The position numbers and the translations under genes are program-made. The notes under the pieces are model-generated. The model was not told where the DNA came from and did not search any database. It worked only from the letters and a program-made list of their open reading frames with translations. From Spirosoma aerolatum (GTDB taxonomy: Bacteria; Bacteroidota; Bacteroidia; Cytophagales; Spirosomataceae): DNA of 64,000 nucleotides. Every line of letters starts with the position of its first letter. The stretch's first letter is position 1. The stretch is from positions 3,235,001 through 3,299,000 of the forward strand of contig NZ_CP020104.1 of the NCBI RefSeq assembly GCF_002056795.1, written 5' to 3'. Shown piece after piece: positions 8,171 to 16,700 of this stretch.

Positions 8171-9205
8171 ATGGCAAAGGCGAAGTTAGAATACATTTGG
8201 CTCGATGGTTATAAGCCTACCCAAAGCTTGCGTTCAAAAACCAAAATTGAAGGCGATTTCTCTGGTAAACTGGAAGACTGCCCTATGTGGTCGTTTGATG
8301 GTTCGTCAACCGAACAGGCTCCAGGTGGCTCGTCCGACTGCTTGCTGAAACCCGTTTTCATCTGCCCTGATCCACAGCGTAAGAATGGCTACCTCGTGAT
8401 GTGCGAAGTGCTGAATGCTGATGGTACCCCTCACGAGTCGAACGGCCGTGCCACGATTGAAGATGACGACAACGATTTCTGGTTCGGTTTCGAGCAGGAA
8501 TACTTCCTGTGGGACATGAGCATCGATAAGCCGCTTGGGTTCCCAGCAGAAGGTTTCCCAAAACGCCCACAAGGCCCTTACTACTGCTCGGTTGGTGCTC
8601 AAAATGCGTATGGCCGTTATATCATCGAAGAACACCTCGACGCTTGCCTTGATGCCGGCCTGAACGTAGAAGGTATCAATGCTGAAGTTGCTACAGGTCA
8701 GTGGGAATTCCAGATTTTTGCCAAAGGTGCGAAAGAAGCTGGCGACCAGATCTGGGTTGCTCGCTACATTCTGGAGCGTATCGGTGAAAAATACGGTATT
8801 TCGATCAACTGGCATTGCAAACCCCTGGGCGCTACCGACTGGAACGGTTCGGGTATGCACGCTAACTTCTCGAACACCACGCTTCGTACGGCAGGTAGCA
8901 AGGAAGTATATGAAAAAATCTGTAGCGGATTCGGTAGCTCGCCTGAGGTGATCAAAGCCTGTATCGATGTATATGGCGCTGACAACCACCTGCGTTTGAC
9001 CGGTAAGCACGAAACCCAGTCGATCGACCAATTCTCGTTTGGTGTATCGGACCGGGGTGCTTCGATTCGTATCCCTATCGCTACAGTAGAGCGTGGCTGG
9101 AAAGGCTGGCTGGAAGATCGTCGGCCAAACTCGGCGGCTGATCCTTACAAAGTAGCTGCTATCATTATCAAGACTGTTAAGGCGGCAGAAGCTGTAGAAG
9201 CATAA
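8171..9205 (+). CDS. glnII: Glutamine synthetase, type II (eukaryote-like)
   Basis: Makes glutamine from glutamate, ammonia and ATP. The 344-residue length and motifs are those of GSII rather than the 470-residue GSI: LEYIWLDGY, then MWSFDGSSTEQAPGGSSD (beta-grasp/substrate signature), FGFEQEYFLWD (metal Glu), VEGINAEVATGQWEFQI, NGSGMHANFSN and the C-terminal SDRGASIRIP with the Arg and ENRRPN-like EDRRPNSAADPY. GSII is common in eukaryotes and known in some bacteria, including Bacteroidota. The ATG at 8171 gives the normal MAKAKLEYIW start; an in-frame TTG lies nine bases upstream. A terminator follows at 9231. A second, unrelated-type glutamine synthetase gene lies 2 kb downstream. Confidence 0.93.
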   Translation: MAKAKLEYIWLDGYKPTQSLRSKTKIEGDFSGKLEDCPMWSFDGSSTEQAPGGSSDCLLKPVFICPDPQRKNGYLVMCEVLNADGTPHESNGRATIEDDDNDFWFGFEQEYFLWDMSIDKPLGFPAEGFPKRPQGPYYCSVGAQNAYGRYIIEEHLDACLDAGLNVEGINAEVATGQWEFQIFAKGAKEAGDQIWVARYILERIGEKYGISINWHCKPLGATDWNGSGMHANFSNTTLRTAGSKEVYEKICSGFGSSPEVIKACIDVYGADNHLRLTGKHETQSIDQFSFGVSDRGASIRIPIATVERGWKGWLEDRRPNSAADPYKVAAIIIKTVKAAEAVEA

Positions 9206-9230
9206 GCCATCCTGCATAGATTAACTCAGA

Positions 9231-9262
9231 AGCCCGACTGCGAAAGTAGCCGGGCTTTTTCT
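9231..9262 (+). terminator. Intrinsic terminator of the GSII gene
   Basis: Stem AGCCCGACT ... AGTAGCCGGGCT at 9231-9256 with a GCGAA loop, followed by a T run. Its core CCCGACTnCGAAAGTnGnCGGG is almost the same as the terminator at 10590-10619 on the far side of the ATPase gene. Confidence 0.85.
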
Positions 9263-9321
9263 ATGGGGCCTGGTACGTTGGGGAATTATGGAGGGCGAGT
9301 GGTTAATTGGCAATTAGGTAG

Positions 9322-10455
9322 TTAGTCGATCACAAATGCCAAATAATTTTCCTGGTTAATTAACTGGAAATTGGCACCAGGGTAGGTATCTATCCAGGAA
9401 GCAGGGGCTTTAACTGATTTGCGGGAAAACTTAAATTCAAAACCGGATAGTTGCCCGTTGGCTTCTTCTACGTAGTCAAGTTCGGCTCCAGTATACGTAC
9501 GCCAGAAGTAAGTGTTGGCAAACTGACCTGTATAAGCATTTCGCTTACGACGCTCAATGACCAGGAAATTTTCCCACAAAGCACCTATATCCGTTCGTAG
9601 ATCAAGGGGTTGGAAATTATCAATGACTACGTTTCGAATACCCAGATCATAGAAGTAAACCTTGTCCATCTTGCTGATTTCTTTCCGAAGGTTTCGACTA
9701 AAACCAGATAGCCGAAAGACAACAAATGCTTTTTCCAGTAGGTCGATGTACGTATTAACCGTGTCCTTACTCATGCCAAGTGTATTACCTATCTCATTCA
9801 AAGAGACTTCTGAGCCAACCTGAAAGGCTAGTAACTGGATCAGCTTTCGCAGTTTATCGGCGTGCCGAATAGAGGCCATTTCCAATATATCTTTATACAG
9901 ATACGCTGAAGAAAGCTCACGTAAATAATGCACTTTGTCGGTGGCATTGGTAAACTGGAGCGTATCGGGGTAAGAACCAAAGCGCAAAAGTTCTTCCAGC
10001 CGTTGTTGTAACTGAAATGCGTTTTGCTCTTGTCGAAGTTCACCCAGTGAAATCGGGAAAAGTTCGTACGTCCAGGTTCGACCTGTCAAAGCTTCTTTTG
10101 TTTTGTTAGCCAATTCAAAAGACGAAGATCCGGTTGCAATGATCTTCAGATTGGGCAATGCATCATGTAGAATTTTCAGATTAATCCCTACATCTGGAAT
10201 ACGCTGGGCTTCGTCGACAAACAGCAGATCATACCCTTCCACAAGAAGTTTCATCTGGTTTAGATTCCGGCCTGACAAAACGGTTTGGTAAAGCAATTCA
10301 TCCGCATTTACGCTTAAGGACCGATAAGGTAACGTACTGATTAATTCCCGTACTAAAGTAGTTTTTCCAACTTGCCGCGGGCCATATAGGATGATAATCT
10401 TATTCGATTCTAAAAGTTTTTTACGGATCGTATCACTTAATTGCCGTCTGATCAT
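9322..10455 (-). CDS. ATP-binding protein, AAA_14 domain plus DUF4143
   Basis: A 377-residue protein of the large AAA_14/DUF4143 family. Walker A is GPRQVGKT (residues 25-32), Walker B is LLFVDEAQRI (about residue 80), and a sensor-like Ser/Thr stretch IIATGSSSFEL follows. A winged-helix-like middle segment (VSLNEIGNTLGMSKDTVNTYIDLLEKA) precedes the C-terminal DUF4143 region with WENFLVIERRKR and a nuclease-fold-like GAELDYVEEANGQLSGFEFKFS containing D, E and K. Members are often accessory genes of patchy distribution and unknown function. It stands alone on the minus strand between two plus-strand genes that share near-identical terminators, which suggests a late insertion. Confidence 0.85.
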   Translation of the reverse strand: MIRRQLSDTIRKKLLESNKIIILYGPRQVGKTTLVRELISTLPYRSLSVNADELLYQTVLSGRNLNQMKLLVEGYDLLFVDEAQRIPDVGINLKILHDALPNLKIIATGSSSFELANKTKEALTGRTWTYELFPISLGELRQEQNAFQLQQRLEELLRFGSYPDTLQFTNATDKVHYLRELSSAYLYKDILEMASIRHADKLRKLIQLLAFQVGSEVSLNEIGNTLGMSKDTVNTYIDLLEKAFVVFRLSGFSRNLRKEISKMDKVYFYDLGIRNVVIDNFQPLDLRTDIGALWENFLVIERRKRNAYTGQFANTYFWRTYTGAELDYVEEANGQLSGFEFKFSRKSVKAPASWIDTYPGANFQLINQENYLAFVID

Positions 10456-10718
10456 GCCTACCTGTACTTATTTTAATGCGAAATTAGTATTTGTATTAGC
10501 TAAATTAGTGCAAATTAAGCTAATAATTGTCCAGACAAATAAAAATAACACTTGTAACTGTTCAGAATTTGAAGAATAGTAGTTAGTCAGAATCCCGACT
10601 ACGAAAGTGGTCGGGATTCTTTATTTCTATACAGGACCACTTATCAAGTTTGTTACATTCCCAATTAGCTTTTAGCTACCTTTAACTGTCAATGTTCCTG
10701 TATCTTAACGTGAAAGCT
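10456..10718. other. AT-rich spacer upstream of the ATPase gene
   Basis: 263 bases without a gene. It contains an 8-bp inverted repeat TATTAGCT ... AGCTAATA around 10493-10525, close to the ATPase start, which might be an operator, and the terminator at 10590-10625. Confidence 0.4.
10590..10625 (+). terminator. Terminator-like hairpin, near copy of the one at 9231
   Basis: A perfect 10-bp stem GAATCCCGAC / GTCGGGATTC at 10590-10619 with a ten-base loop TACGAAAGTG, then a T-rich tail. No plus-strand gene lies directly upstream; the only known candidate is the GSII gene before the ATPase insertion. Confidence 0.8.
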
Positions 10719-11039
10719 ATGGAATCCAACGAGTACGATTTCGAAGAAAAATGGAAGCAGTTTGAGGAAACAGGTAAAGAAATTTCTGGTACGATTGGTG
10801 CCGTAGCAGGAGCCGTAGTTGGACTTTCAGTGCTCGGTCTGAGTGCCCCGGTCGTATACTTTTCGAAAAAAGCGGCTGGAAAAGAAACCACTGATGCGTT
10901 GCGAGAGACTGGCGCTAAGGTGCTGGAGAAAACAAAATGGATGAGTGAGTTCGGGCGATTTACGGGAAAGAAGTTCGGCCCTAAAATTTTGGGAACGATG
11001 CTTTTTGGGATTTCGGGATTGCTTTCGGGCGAGGAGTAG
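10719..11039 (+). CDS. Small glycine-rich membrane protein, unknown
   Basis: 106 residues from the ATG at 10719 (MESNEYDFEEKWKQFEE). A charged amphipathic N-terminus is followed by a glycine/alanine-rich hydrophobic segment (GTIGAVAGAVVGLSVLGLSAPVVYF, about 25-48) and a second glycine-rich hydrophobic stretch near the C-terminus (ILGTMLFGISGLLSG). The GxxxG-rich helices recall small membrane-inserting or colicin-like hairpin proteins, but I recognise no family. An upstream ATG at 10692 would add nine residues. Confidence 0.55.
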   Translation: MESNEYDFEEKWKQFEETGKEISGTIGAVAGAVVGLSVLGLSAPVVYFSKKAAGKETTDALRETGAKVLEKTKWMSEFGRFTGKKFGPKILGTMLFGISGLLSGEE

Positions 11040-11139
11040 TACGGCTTACTTCCAGCTATTAAAGCTAAGGAATTGGCTCCTGAGTAAAGCTGACGCAAGA
11101 AATTACCGAATCCCTGTTCTGTAACTGGCAGATGGGGTG

Positions 11140-11147
11140 TATGTTTG
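11140..11147 (+). promoter_or_regulatory. Candidate -7 element for glnN
   Basis: TATGTTTG matches TAnnTTTG and lies 36 bases before the ATG at 11184, giving a short 5' leader. Confidence 0.5.
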
Positions 11148-11183
11148 GTTAATTTTTCAACCTAAAACCTCGAAACCGTCTCA

Positions 11184-13373
11184 ATGTCCAATTTTCGCTT
11201 TAAAGCGCTTGAAATGGCCCAGAATCGTCAGGCGATGCTCGTAACAGCACCTACTGAGCGTGTCGGCGACTTTTTTGGCAGTTATACGTTTAATAATGAA
11301 GTTATGCGGTCGCTGCTGTCGCCCGAAGCATACCTGAAAGTTACTGAGGCCATCAACACCAATGGCCAGATCGACCGGGCTATTGCCGACGAAGTAGCCG
11401 GAGCCATGAAATCGTGGGCTACCTCAAAAGGTGCTACACACTATACCCACTGGTTTCAGCCGCTGACTGGCGAAACAGCCGAAAAGCACGACGCGTTTTT
11501 TGATGTCGGCTCGGATGGAAAAGCCATCGAGAAATTTAAAGGGAGTGCCTTAGTTCAGCAGGAGCCCGATGCCTCATCGTTTCCAAGTGGTGGACTGCGT
11601 AATACCTTCGAAGCCCGTGGTTATACCGGATGGGACCCTAGTTCGCCCGCTTTCCTGATGGACAATGGGGCAGGTGGCAAAACACTCTGTATTCCATCGG
11701 TATTTATATCGTACACCGGCGAAGCGCTTGATTACAAAACGCCTTTACTGAAAGCACTGAATGCGCTGGATAAGGCAGCGACGGCTGTTTGCCAGTATTT
11801 CGATCGCAACATTACCAAAGTGACGCCTACCCTGGGGCCTGAGCAGGAATATTTTGTGGTCGACCGGGCGCTGTTCTACGCTCGCCCTGATCTGGTGTTG
11901 GCGGGTCGTACTGTATTCGGGCACCAACCGGCACGCGGGCAGCAGTTAGAAGATCATTATTTTGGCTCAATCCCCCCCCGTGTCAATGCCTTTATGGTCG
12001 ACTTTGAGTTTGAGTCGATGAAGCTCGGCATGCCGGTCAGAACGCGACACAACGAAGTAGCGCCAGGGCAATTTGAAGTAGCGCCGACCTTTGAGGAAGT
12101 CAATTTGTCCATCGATCATAACGCGCTGCTCATGGACCTGATGGAAAAAATAGCTGAAAAGCATAACCTGAAAGTCCTTTTCCACGAAAAACCGTTTGCC
12201 GGAATCAACGGGAGTGGCAAGCACAACAACTGGTCGATGGGAACTAATACGGGTGTTAACCTGCTGGCTCCCAGTACGAAACCTAAGGAGACGCTTCGTT
12301 TTCTGACGTTTCTGGTCAATGTTATCAAAGCCGTTCACGACAACGCCGATCTGCTGAGGGCCAGCATTGCATCAGCTGGTAACGAACATCGTTTGGGCGC
12401 TAATGAGGCACCGCCTGCTATCATGTCGGTCTTTTTAGGAGAAACGCTCACCCAGGCGTTAACCGATCTGGAAACCAAGTCGGAGGTGACGATCAACAAA
12501 GGCGATAATGTGTATTACAAACTGGGCCTGAATCGGATTCCAAGCTTAATGCGCGATAACACCGATCGAAATCGAACATCGCCGTTTGCCTTTACGGGTA
12601 ATAAGTTTGAGTTCCGGGCCGTAGGGAGTTCGGCCAACTCGGCTTCAACCATGACCGTGTTAAATGCCATTGTTGCTGATCAGCTAAACAAGTTTAAAAC
12701 CGATCTCGACGGTCGGCTGGCACGAAACGAAAAGAAAGAACTGGCCATTGTCGATATTCTGAAAGAGTATTACGCGAACTCAAAACGGATTCTGTTTGAG
12801 GGAAATGGCTATTCGGACGAGTGGGTAGAGGAAGCGGCCAAACGTGGTTTATCGAACATTAAATCGTCGCCCGAAGCATTGGCCATTTACGTGCAACCCG
12901 AATCGCTGTCCTTATTTGAACGGACGGGAGTTATGAACCATGCCGAAGTAGAATCACGCTACGAGATCGAACTGGAGAAGTATATCAAAAACGTACAGAT
13001 CGAATCGCGGGTGATGGGCGATCTGGCTATGAACCACGTTGTATCCACGGCCTTGAAATATCAGAATAAACTGGCCGAAACCGCCCGGAATCTGGTCGAA
13101 CTGGGAATGAGTGCCGAAGCCGAACCGATCAAGGATATACTGCGTGAAATTTCGACTCGAGTACTGGTCATCAAAAAAGGGGTCGAAGCTATGATCGATT
13201 CGCGGAAGAAAGCGAACAACGTGAGCGATACGGTTGAACGGGCACGCCTGTATGCTACGGAAGTGAAGGACCATTTCGAGATCATTCGCTATGAAGTAGA
13301 CAAGCTCGAAGAAATCGTCGACGATGAAGACTGGCCACTGGTAAAATACCGGGAGTTGCTGTTTGTGAAATAG
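11184..13373 (+). CDS. glnN: Glutamine synthetase, type III
   Basis: A 729-residue GSIII, the large glutamine synthetase first described in Bacteroides. The N-terminal extension contains THWFQPLTGETAEKHD and RGYTGWDPSSPAFL, both GSIII hallmarks. The catalytic core carries LGPEQEYFVVDR (metal Glu), NEVAPGQFEVAP, GINGSGKHNNWSMGTN, AGNEHRLGANEAPPAI and RNRTSPFAFTGNKFEFRAVGSS. The C-terminal helical part (about 560-729) is specific to type III. The stop TAG at 13371-13373 touches the long hairpin that separates it from the convergent carbonic anhydrase gene. It duplicates the reaction of the GSII enzyme 2 kb upstream, presumably under different regulation. Confidence 0.96.
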   Translation: MSNFRFKALEMAQNRQAMLVTAPTERVGDFFGSYTFNNEVMRSLLSPEAYLKVTEAINTNGQIDRAIADEVAGAMKSWATSKGATHYTHWFQPLTGETAEKHDAFFDVGSDGKAIEKFKGSALVQQEPDASSFPSGGLRNTFEARGYTGWDPSSPAFLMDNGAGGKTLCIPSVFISYTGEALDYKTPLLKALNALDKAATAVCQYFDRNITKVTPTLGPEQEYFVVDRALFYARPDLVLAGRTVFGHQPARGQQLEDHYFGSIPPRVNAFMVDFEFESMKLGMPVRTRHNEVAPGQFEVAPTFEEVNLSIDHNALLMDLMEKIAEKHNLKVLFHEKPFAGINGSGKHNNWSMGTNTGVNLLAPSTKPKETLRFLTFLVNVIKAVHDNADLLRASIASAGNEHRLGANEAPPAIMSVFLGETLTQALTDLETKSEVTINKGDNVYYKLGLNRIPSLMRDNTDRNRTSPFAFTGNKFEFRAVGSSANSASTMTVLNAIVADQLNKFKTDLDGRLARNEKKELAIVDILKEYYANSKRILFEGNGYSDEWVEEAAKRGLSNIKSSPEALAIYVQPESLSLFERTGVMNHAEVESRYEIELEKYIKNVQIESRVMGDLAMNHVVSTALKYQNKLAETARNLVELGMSAEAEPIKDILREISTRVLVIKKGVEAMIDSRKKANNVSDTVERARLYATEVKDHFEIIRYEVDKLEEIVDDEDWPLVKYRELLFVK

Positions 13374-13435
13374 TTGGAACCGCATCGGCATCCAGTCTTT
13401 ATGCGACGAAGACTGGCTGCCGATGCGGTTCCAAC
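13373..13435. repeat. 27-bp inverted repeat between glnN and can
   Basis: Arms at 13373-13399 and 13409-13435 match at 26 of 27 positions (the mismatch is at 13391), with a 9-base loop. The left arm starts on the last base of the glnN stop codon. The sequence is G+C-rich (GTTGGAACCGCATCGGCA) and unlike the AT-rich repeats elsewhere. Likely a shared terminator for the convergent pair, although no T run follows. Confidence 0.85.
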
Positions 13436-13442
13436 GTATAGC

Positions 13443-14090
13443 CTAATACCAGGGTTTGTCGGTTAGGTTATAGATCTTCTGGATGTTATGGAGTATTTCC
13501 GGGAAATCCAGTTCAAGGTCTTTAATACGGCCTGTTCGGAGGTCAAACACCCAGCCGTGTACTTCTGGGTAACCATGTTCGAAATAGGAGAGCTGCACAG
13601 CGGCCGTTTTGATAACGTTCACACATTGTTCCTGCACATTTAGCTCAACAAGTCGGTCATACCGGGCAGGTTCGTCCGTGATAAGGTCAAGCTCGTCCTG
13701 ATGGGCACGGTACACATCCCGAATGTTACGTAGCCAGGGGTTCAGCGTTCCCAGATCTTTAGGCTGCATAGCTGCTTTGACGCCCCCGCAATTGTAATGT
13801 CCGCATACAATAATGTGTTTTACTTTCAGATGCTGCACCGCATATTCGATTACGGACATAACGTTCAGGTCAATGTTGTTGACCAGATTGGCAACGTTAC
13901 GATGAACAAAAGCTTCTCCAGGCTTAATACCCATCATGTCTTCGGCGGTTACCCGACTGTCGGAACAACCAATGTACAGGTAGTCAGGTTGTTGATTTTC
14001 AGCCAGTGTTTTAAAAAAATCGCTGTCAGTACGGGTTTTCTCCGCAATCCATTTCTGGTTATTCTCAAAAATCTGCTGGTAGCTTGTCAT
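13443..14090 (-). CDS. can: Beta-class carbonic anhydrase
   Basis: Interconverts CO2 and bicarbonate in the cytoplasm. At 215 residues it is normal length. Zinc ligands are C42 (IGCSDSR, with the D44-R46 dyad), H98 and C101 (VCGHYNCGGV). EAFVHRNVANLV and the C-terminal VHGWVFDLRTGRIKDL are typical of the Can/CynT group. It is convergent with glnN and divergent from the M28 peptidase gene. Confidence 0.95.
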   Translation of the reverse strand: MTSYQQIFENNQKWIAEKTRTDSDFFKTLAENQQPDYLYIGCSDSRVTAEDMMGIKPGEAFVHRNVANLVNNIDLNVMSVIEYAVQHLKVKHIIVCGHYNCGGVKAAMQPKDLGTLNPWLRNIRDVYRAHQDELDLITDEPARYDRLVELNVQEQCVNVIKTAAVQLSYFEHGYPEVHGWVFDLRTGRIKDLELDFPEILHNIQKIYNLTDKPWY

Positions 14091-14301
14091 AACTAAAGTA
14101 AAAAGATGGTGACTGATGAGTCGTCAATACGATACGTTGCTTGGACAATTTAGGGGTGAAGATAGCAGATTTTGATAAACTCCTTATTCTGTTTTTTAAT
14201 CTCTTTTTAATGTCAATGGTAGGCATTATCAAAACAACGAAGGTTTTTGAGCAATCTGACGTTGGTCTGACCTTAATATTGTATTAAAAAGCATATGTAA
14301 T

Positions 14302-15504
14302 TTGCACCACTATACCATCCATTATAAACCCGAATCCGTGTACTCTGCTTCCAGCCTTTTACAAGACCTTTGCCGATTACCCCATAGAGGAGCAGCAACC
14401 CCTCAGGGAACTGAAGCTGCACGACTTCTACAATCGTATCTGACCGAGATGGGAGCTCAGGTACGTACAGAATCGTTTCAGACACCCCGTACTTACCTAA
14501 CAATTGTATATTGGCTAATTGGTGGCTTACTGGTTAGTCTGGCCTTGATTCCCGTTTCGGGGGTTGCTGTTGGTCTGGTGCTGTATTTTACAGTTATGGC
14601 CTGGCGGTATTTCAACTGGAACTATTCATTTATTACCCGATTTCCGGTGCAACACACGGCCAGTAATGTAATCGGCAGTTGGTCGAGTGGCGGACCAATA
14701 GAAAACCGGCGAAAAGTCATCTTAATGGCTCACTACGATACTGCACCTGTGTCGCTGCTGTACAGCCCCAAACAGCAGACCAATTTTCGGGTATCATTGA
14801 TTATATCGCTGTGGCTGATGGGATTTTCCGTTGGTATCGCAGCGCTGGAAGCCCTTAAAGTTGGCTTGCCTTACGTTCAGTATGCCCGGTACGGACTGAT
14901 GGCTTATTTTGGGCTCCAGGCTGTTATGGGAACGCTTGGTTACTGGCTTCATGGCTATACCAACGGAGCCAGCGATAACGCAACGGGAGTGGCAGCGGCT
15001 TTGGCAACAGCCGAACGACTGACGGATGTAAACCTGCCCGATCTGGATATTGAGGTTGTGCTCACTAGTGCCGAAGAAGTAGGGATGATTGGGGCTTATT
15101 CCTATGTAGAAGCCCACAAAAGGGAATGGAAGCGTCCTGAAACCTTGGCCATCAATTTTGATACACTCGGAGCCGGAAAACTTACGGTCATTGAACAAAC
15201 GGGTACTGTTGAGCGCATACGTTACGATAATACAGCGACTCAGTTGGCCAGACAACTGCTGGTAAGTGATCGGTTCAGCGAACGAGCGCAGATTGGGCGC
15301 TGGCATACGGCCGACTTCGATAGCGTATGGTTTGTACGTAATCGAATTCCTGTGCTGGCTTTGTGTGCGCTGGATGATCAGGGGCAAATGCCACGTATTC
15401 ACCAGACTGCCGATACGCTTGAACAGGTGGAAACCGGATCAATGCATGATGCCATCGATCTCGCCGAAGCAGTTGTGTTAAAGTGGATGACGAACAACGG
15501 CTAA
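14302..15504 (+). CDS. M28-family zinc aminopeptidase with internal membrane segments
   Basis: 400 residues. Metal ligands are seen in LMAHYDTAPV (H, D), GASDNATGVAAAL (bridging D), TSAEEVGMIGA (catalytic Glu and ligand Glu), INFDTLGAG (D) and the C-terminal RIHQTADT (H). Unlike plain M28 peptidases it has a hydrophobic pair near residues 68-95 and two more hydrophobic stretches inserted between HYDT and GASDN (about 165-215), so the catalytic domain is probably membrane-tethered. The start is uncertain: TTG at 14302 is the first start in frame, GTG at 14338 the next; no ATG fits. Confidence 0.8.
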   Translation: MHHYTIHYKPESVYSASSLLQDLCRLPHRGAATPQGTEAARLLQSYLTEMGAQVRTESFQTPRTYLTIVYWLIGGLLVSLALIPVSGVAVGLVLYFTVMAWRYFNWNYSFITRFPVQHTASNVIGSWSSGGPIENRRKVILMAHYDTAPVSLLYSPKQQTNFRVSLIISLWLMGFSVGIAALEALKVGLPYVQYARYGLMAYFGLQAVMGTLGYWLHGYTNGASDNATGVAAALATAERLTDVNLPDLDIEVVLTSAEEVGMIGAYSYVEAHKREWKRPETLAINFDTLGAGKLTVIEQTGTVERIRYDNTATQLARQLLVSDRFSERAQIGRWHTADFDSVWFVRNRIPVLALCALDDQGQMPRIHQTADTLEQVETGSMHDAIDLAEAVVLKWMTNNG

Positions 15505-15560
15505 ATAGGCTACTGGGTAAACGGCATTGTTCATACTACATTATCCATTAGCTTTGTCCC

Positions 15561-16121
15561 ATGGCAAACTACAAAAACGAGGGGTACGACCCTGAAGAAA
15601 TCAGCGCCCTCAAAGAGGAATGTCGGAAGGAAGGAAAATCGTTCGTTTACGTCGAAGATGATGACCTGGATACACTGGATGAAGGCGAATGCGTACACAT
15701 TCAGTTTCCGGGTAAGTACCAGGGCGAAGAAGTTATTTTCGATACACTGGTTTATACGCTTCGCCTGCATCACAGCAGTTTAGTGTATGAAATGGCTGTA
15801 GAGCAGGTACGCAAAACGTATCCGGAATACGTGCCACCTGAAGACCGGAAGCCTACCTATAAAATCTCGCCTGAGCTGGAAGAAGAAGCCGAAACGGCTT
15901 TGACCGAAATTATCGACGAGATTGAAGAAACCGAAACGGTTAAGGTACAGGAGCATGTGGAAGTCGACATGCAATCCGATTATGGCATCGCGCTGGACGT
16001 ATGCCTAAATGTAGAAGAGATCAATGACGATATCGTCGAAGCATTCGTTCGTGACTTCAACGCCAACAAACTTTCATTAGACACAACCTTGTATTCATTT
16101 TCGAGTGAAGACGAAAATTAA
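15561..16121 (+). CDS. Acidic conserved hypothetical protein
   Basis: 186 residues, strongly acidic (for example VEDDDLDTLDEGE, SPELEEEAETALTEIIDEIEE, SSEDEN), with no signal peptide or membrane segment. Alternating short hydrophobic strands (HIQFPGKYQGEEVIFDTLVYTL) suggest a compact fold. I do not recognise a family. A 32-bp perfect hairpin begins five bases after the stop. Confidence 0.7.
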   Translation: MANYKNEGYDPEEISALKEECRKEGKSFVYVEDDDLDTLDEGECVHIQFPGKYQGEEVIFDTLVYTLRLHHSSLVYEMAVEQVRKTYPEYVPPEDRKPTYKISPELEEEAETALTEIIDEIEETETVKVQEHVEVDMQSDYGIALDVCLNVEEINDDIVEAFVRDFNANKLSLDTTLYSFSSEDEN

Positions 16122-16125
16122 TTTT

Positions 16126-16199
16126 GAATGAGTGAATAATAGAATGAGTGAATATTATACAAAATTTTAATATTCACTCATTCTATTATTCACTCATTC
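16126..16199. repeat. Perfect inverted repeat built of tandem words
   Basis: Arms at 16126-16156 and 16169-16199 are perfect reverse complements (31 bp, 32 with the adjacent A-T pair). Each arm is itself a direct repeat of GAATGAGTGAATA, with unit spacing of 16 bases. It lies between two plus-strand genes, five bases after one stop and 13 before the next start. Confidence 0.9.
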
Positions 16200-16211
16200 T
16201 AACATTGATAT

Positions 16212-16685
16212 ATGCAGCAACCCGACTCGCTTAATCAGGTGGCGGAATTTCACCGTACCTTCCATGCCCCTATTTTAGAAACGCCACAAATCCCATCTGA
16301 AGCCCGGTGTCAGCTACGGGTGGCCCTACTGGCAGAAGAACTTGATGAACTGCGCGAAGCCATTGCCGAGGGTGATATTGTTGCCGTAGCCGATGCCTTA
16401 TGCGATTTGCAATACGTATTGTCGGGGGCTGTGTTGGAGTTTGGGCTGGGCCATAAATTCAAAGATTTATTTGATGAAGTACAGCGCTCGAATATGAGCA
16501 AAGCCTGTCTGACCGTTGCTGAAGCAGAAGCTACTGTTGCCGAGTATCAGGCCAAAGGAGTACCATGCCACTATATTGAATCGGACGGTAAGTTTCTGGT
16601 GTATCGTGATGCGGATCACAAAACGCTGAAAAGTGTCAATTACTCGCCTGCCAATCTGGAGGGTGTTCTTAGCGAATTAGCCTAA
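16212..16685 (+). CDS. All-alpha nucleotide pyrophosphohydrolase (MazG/PRA-PH-like)
   Basis: 157 residues. The metal-binding pattern of all-alpha NTP-pyrophosphatases is present: LLAEELDELREAI (ExxDE-like helix) and about 15 residues on DALCDLQYVLSG (D and D of the second helix). Such enzymes split nucleoside triphosphates or related nucleotides to monophosphate and PPi. It is longer than the minimal MazG domain, with a C-terminal beta-rich tail (HYIESDGKFLVYRDADHKTLKSVNYSP) typical of the family form found in phages and Bacteroidota. House-cleaning of modified nucleotides is a likely but inferred role. Confidence 0.8.
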   Translation: MQQPDSLNQVAEFHRTFHAPILETPQIPSEARCQLRVALLAEELDELREAIAEGDIVAVADALCDLQYVLSGAVLEFGLGHKFKDLFDEVQRSNMSKACLTVAEAEATVAEYQAKGVPCHYIESDGKFLVYRDADHKTLKSVNYSPANLEGVLSELA

Positions 16686-16700
16686 ATCACGACATATACC

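Noticed and set aside
8306..9217. 303-residue ORF on the minus strand opposite GSII
   Set aside because: It is the antisense shadow of a clear glutamine synthetase gene; its translation shows no recognisable domain.
15549..15556. TAGCTTTG as a -7 promoter element
   Set aside because: It matches TAnnTTTG but lies only four bases before the ATG at 15561, which would make the transcript start inside the gene; likely chance.
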